DNA of 25,796 nt. Source: CAYZPW01 sp964480475. Its GTDB lineage: Bacteria > B130-G9. The stretch lies in assembly GCA_964480475.1 (NCBI GenBank), contig CAYZPW010000045.1:1-25796 (forward strand), in the 5' to 3' direction. This document shows positions 23,478 through 25,796 of the stretch, one piece after another (positions within the stretch are counted from its first letter, which is position 1; every line of letters begins with the position of its first letter). The notes beneath the pieces were generated by a model. That model was not told the DNA's origin. It saw only the letters and a list, made by a program, of their open reading frames with translations, and searched no databases. The position numbers and the translations under genes were made by a program.

Positions 23478-23486
23478 TGATATAAA
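23478..23486 (+). promoter_or_regulatory. extended -10 promoter ahead of the DUF72 gene
   Basis: TG-A-TATAAA forms an extended -10. A TGGACA at 23461 is too close (14 bases) to be a good -35. The start would fall near 23493, about 16 bases before the ATG. Confidence 0.4.
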
Positions 23487-23508
23487 GAACTGAAGTCAAG
23501 GGTCAAGG

Positions 23509-24240
23509 ATGGCGGAGATACATGTAGGCACATCCGGCTGGTCGTATGACGACTGGAAGGGCGTTTTCTATCCTGAGGGCTGCTCCGGGACAAAGATGCT
23601 GCCATTCTACGCCCAGTATTTCCGCACAGTCGAGCTGAACGCCTCGTTCTACCGGCTGCCGAAGGCGGCGACATTCGAGGGCTGGAGAGAAAAGAGTCCC
23701 GAGGGGTTCATCTTCGCGGTCAAGGCGAGCAAGTTCATCACTCACACCAAGCGCCTGTTTGACGTGAAGGAGCCGTGGGATGCGTTTATCGCCAACGCCT
23801 CGCTATTGAGGGATAAGCTCGGCCCAATTCTCTTTCAGCTGCCGCCCAGCCTCAAGGCCGACGCCGCAGTCCTAAACGACCTGTTCAGCATCCTTCCCAA
23901 AGAGTTCCTCTATGTGTGCGAGCCACGAAATGAAAGCTTCTTTGAGGCGCCTGTTATGGACCTCTTCGGGAGGCATGGCATCTGCCTCTGCGTGGCGGAC
24001 TCGCCTCGTTACCCAAAGAGCTTCGTAACCACGGCGTCCTTCGTCTATGTCAGGCTTCACGGCAGCACGAGCCTCTACGGGTCTAAATACACGAACGAGG
24101 AGCTTGCCTTCTGGGCTAACAGGATTCGTGATTGGCGCGATGGGGGCCTGGATGTCTATTTATATTTCAACAATGACTTCAAGGGCTTCGCGGTCGATAA
24201 CGCCAAAACGCTCATGCAAATGCTGAACCAGTTGCCTTAG
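23509..24240 (+). CDS. DUF72 (YecE-like) family protein
   Basis: A 243-residue protein with a TIM-barrel fold typical of DUF72. The start IHVGTSGWSYDDWKGVFYPEG is the family hallmark. VELNASFYRLP (44-54), FIFAVKASKFITH (about 68-80), LGPILFQLPP, YVCEPRNESFF, YVRLHGS (about 182-188) and VYLYFNNDFKGFAVDNA near the C terminus complete the pattern. The biochemical function of the family is not established. Length is normal; ATG 23509 is preceded closely by AAGG. It is apparently monocistronic, with an extended -10 upstream and a REPIN-like element downstream. Confidence 0.93.
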   Translation: MAEIHVGTSGWSYDDWKGVFYPEGCSGTKMLPFYAQYFRTVELNASFYRLPKAATFEGWREKSPEGFIFAVKASKFITHTKRLFDVKEPWDAFIANASLLRDKLGPILFQLPPSLKADAAVLNDLFSILPKEFLYVCEPRNESFFEAPVMDLFGRHGICLCVADSPRYPKSFVTTASFVYVRLHGSTSLYGSKYTNEELAFWANRIRDWRDGGLDVYLYFNNDFKGFAVDNAKTLMQMLNQLP

Positions 24241-24326
24241 ATACAAGCCATTGTCGCTCAGGTGCAGGTTACAGACAGATTCGGCAAGCACCGGGAGACC
24301 GTGCCATACGCTCTGTGGTGGCCCAC

Positions 24327-24402
24327 GTAGTGGCGGCTCGTGAGCCGCCCTGCTCTGATATCTCCCCCCGAATTGAGGGCAGGCACGGGGACCTGCCCCT
24401 AC
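24327..24402. repeat. REPIN-like inverted pair, GTAGTGGC ... GCCCCTAC
   Basis: The left unit has a perfect 8-bp hairpin GGCGGCTC-GT-GAGCCGCC (24332-24349). The right unit folds through GGGCAGG/CCTGCCC and ends GCCCCTAC. The two arms carry different stem words, unlike a simple large palindrome. About 27 bases lie between the units. It lies between the DUF72 and GT87 genes. Confidence 0.75.
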
Positions 24403-24413
24403 GGGCCTCGCTA

Positions 24414-24477
24414 CCGTTTGAAAGCGGCATTTCGGACATCTCGCCCTAATTGAATGCTGCCGGCGCTTTTCAAACGG
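24414..24477. repeat. imperfect inverted repeat upstream of the GT87 gene
   Basis: CCGTTTGAAAGCGGCA (24414-24429) pairs with 24458-24477 (TGCCGGCGCTTTTCAAACGG), with a few unpaired bases in the right arm and a 28-base loop. It lies 26 bases before the ATG at 24504, so it could be a leader structure or another repeat type. Confidence 0.5.
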
Positions 24478-24503
24478 GTCAGTCCCTCGTAAACTCTTTC
24501 GCC

Positions 24504-25796
24504 ATGCGAAAGCTCGATCGAATAATCGTCATTGCCGCCGTTGTCATTCACTTGTCGTTCCTCGTGTCGCTCGGGCTTCATTTCGAACTGGTGTCCTGGT
24601 GGCCGCCGAAGGCGAAGCCGGAGGTTACGGTACGCGCGCTTTACGACAACCTGGCGCCGGTCGCGCTTGCGGATGGCCAGCCGCTGGGCGAGCCGCAGTC
24701 GATCACCGAGATGAGGCGGGCAAGGGGCGTACACCTTTGGGACAGGTTTTTCTACGATTCGACCAAGTATGAGGTGGGGTTCGATTTCTTTGGCCTATAC
24801 AAGGGCGGGCTTGACCTTCTGCGCGGTGAATCGATCTATCAGGAAGCACGATACGATCAGACGGCGACGGTCTTCACGGACGAGGCGGTGCCCTACTACT
24901 GTCCGTACATCTATCCGCCGATCGTGTCGTATTTCATCGTTCCGTTCACGATTGCGCTGTCGCCGTTCAAGGCGTTCGTCGTTTGGACCCTAATACAGGA
25001 GCTCCTGCTGCTCTGGTGCGTCAAAATATCCAGGAACCTCTTCAAATCGCCCTGGCACAAGAGCGTCGTAACGGCGATGTGGCTCTGCTTTGGGCCGTAT
25101 TACCTGCTTCTTTACATCGGTCAGACCTCGTTCGTTATCGCCACGTGCCTGCTAATTCTGGGCGCCTGCTACATCGCCGAGTGGAAGAAGGCCGGGGATT
25201 GGGCCTGGGTGGCGAGCGTTGCCTTGAAGCTGCTGACGCTTATCGCGGCGCCGATACTCCTGCGGTCCAGGCGCTATCGCGCCCTGATTCTGGCCTTCGG
25301 CATCGTTGTCTTGGCGTCGGCGCCGTATTTCGCCTTCCATCCAGCTGACGTGGGGTTCTTCGCATATCTTGTCAAATCACGGACGGTCGCTCCGTATGGG
25401 GGCGATCTCTCGCACTCGGAGGTCTCGTATTATCTCTTTGGCCGTGAAACGGGCGAGAAAGCCTCGAAGGTCTTCATGTGGGCCGTGATTCTCCTCTCGC
25501 TGGGCCTCACGTTTCTGCCCAAAAAGGTCCACTTTGTCGATGGCCTGTCGCTCTGGATGTGTACGTATTTCCTGGCCTACATCCGCGTCTGGGAGCATCA
25601 TTACGTCATGATTCTGCCGATTTTGGTTCTTCTCTTCTTCTCCACCGAGAGCAAGTTCGTCCTCGCGATGTTCGTGCTGCTTGCTCTGCCGACGCCGTTC
25701 TTCCTATACAGCACCGGCTGGTCGCTTGCCCAGAACCTCCTGCACCACCTTTTCAAGCTCGTCCCCATCGCGATGCTCTACATATTTACCGCCAAG
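24504..25796 (+). CDS. GT87 (DUF2029)-type membrane glycosyltransferase, partial
   Basis: An open frame from ATG 24504 that runs off the right edge (431 codons visible), so the C terminus is missing. The N-terminal membrane helix (about 6-24) is followed by an extracytoplasmic loop with VGFDFFGLYKGGLDLLRGESIYQ (two parts, about 92-114) and YYCPYIYPPIVSYFI (about 132-146). This D-x-x-x-Y ... G-x-x-x-Y ... YPP pattern is typical of GT-C fold GT87 enzymes, which use polyprenyl-phosphate sugars as donors. At least eight further hydrophobic helices follow (for example LLLYIGQTSFVIATCLLILG). Such enzymes add mannose or other sugars to lipids or glycans at the periplasmic face. No Shine-Dalgarno is evident. 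Acceptor and sugar are unknown. Confidence 0.85.
   Translation, partial: MRKLDRIIVIAAVVIHLSFLVSLGLHFELVSWWPPKAKPEVTVRALYDNLAPVALADGQPLGEPQSITEMRRARGVHLWDRFFYDSTKYEVGFDFFGLYKGGLDLLRGESIYQEARYDQTATVFTDEAVPYYCPYIYPPIVSYFIVPFTIALSPFKAFVVWTLIQELLLLWCVKISRNLFKSPWHKSVVTAMWLCFGPYYLLLYIGQTSFVIATCLLILGACYIAEWKKAGDWAWVASVALKLLTLIAAPILLRSRRYRALILAFGIVVLASAPYFAFHPADVGFFAYLVKSRTVAPYGGDLSHSEVSYYLFGRETGEKASKVFMWAVILLSLGLTFLPKKVHFVDGLSLWMCTYFLAYIRVWEHHYVMILPILVLLFFSTESKFVLAMFVLLALPTPFFLYSTGWSLAQNLLHHLFKLVPIAMLYIFTAK

Noticed and set aside
1..25796. CRISPR array, prophage, IS transposase, tRNA genes
   Set aside because: No regularly spaced direct repeats, phage structural genes, transposase motifs or cloverleaf sequences were recognised by eye.

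Overview
The window reads as part of a scaffold from an uncultured, moderately GC-rich bacterium, probably with a Gram-negative type envelope. The signs are an O-antigen ligase family protein, a surface-glycan glycosyltransferase, the MEP isoprenoid pathway (ispG), a flavin-dependent thymidylate synthase (thyX) and a run of ten Ns inside a gene. No rRNA, tRNA, IS transposase, CRISPR array or prophage was seen. The phylum cannot be fixed from this sequence.

Layout: 1-870 holds two small unknown genes. At 1024-4872 an O-antigen ligase-like membrane protein (-) diverges from a coiled-coil-tailed glycosyltransferase (+). From 12301 down to 4850 seven minus-strand genes follow closely: a DUF1232 membrane protein, a ComF-type phosphoribosyltransferase, an orphan FliK-like protein, a GlcD-like FAD oxidase, IspG, a PduS/RnfC-like flavin and Fe-S protein, and a YprB-type RNase H-fold exonuclease. 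At 12718-13548 lies a membrane-anchored methyltransferase. 13549-14382 has no large gene. It contains a 38-codon basic ORF, a dense series of RNA stems and a 23-bp perfect hairpin followed by a T run: a candidate orphan structured RNA. It is followed by a DUF4258/YgiT-zinc-finger pair that looks like a toxin-antitoxin module. At 15085-19021 a B12-binding radical SAM gene, broken by the assembly gap, lies downstream of lon. Then come thyX, a Mut7-C RNase-domain protein, a NirJ/AhbC-like radical SAM/SPASM protein, a decayed patch with formylglycine-generating-enzyme (FGE) remnants around a DUF4384-like gene, a DUF72 protein, and a GT87-type membrane glycosyltransferase that runs off the right edge.

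The intergenic DNA is unusually rich in repeats. There are three REPIN-like inverted pairs framed by GTAG(G/T)GGC and GCCCCTAC with differing hairpin arms. There are also degenerate 7-, 8- and 9-base tandem repeats, a 71-bp-period duplication at a gene junction, and a 29-base repeat present in two orientations. Some repeats enter genes: one supplies the apparent start codon of ispG and another the last codons of the O-antigen ligase.

The strongest candidates for something undescribed are the orphan RNA at about 13815-14214, the REPIN-like family, and the GlcD/IspG/PduS-like redox neighbourhood.
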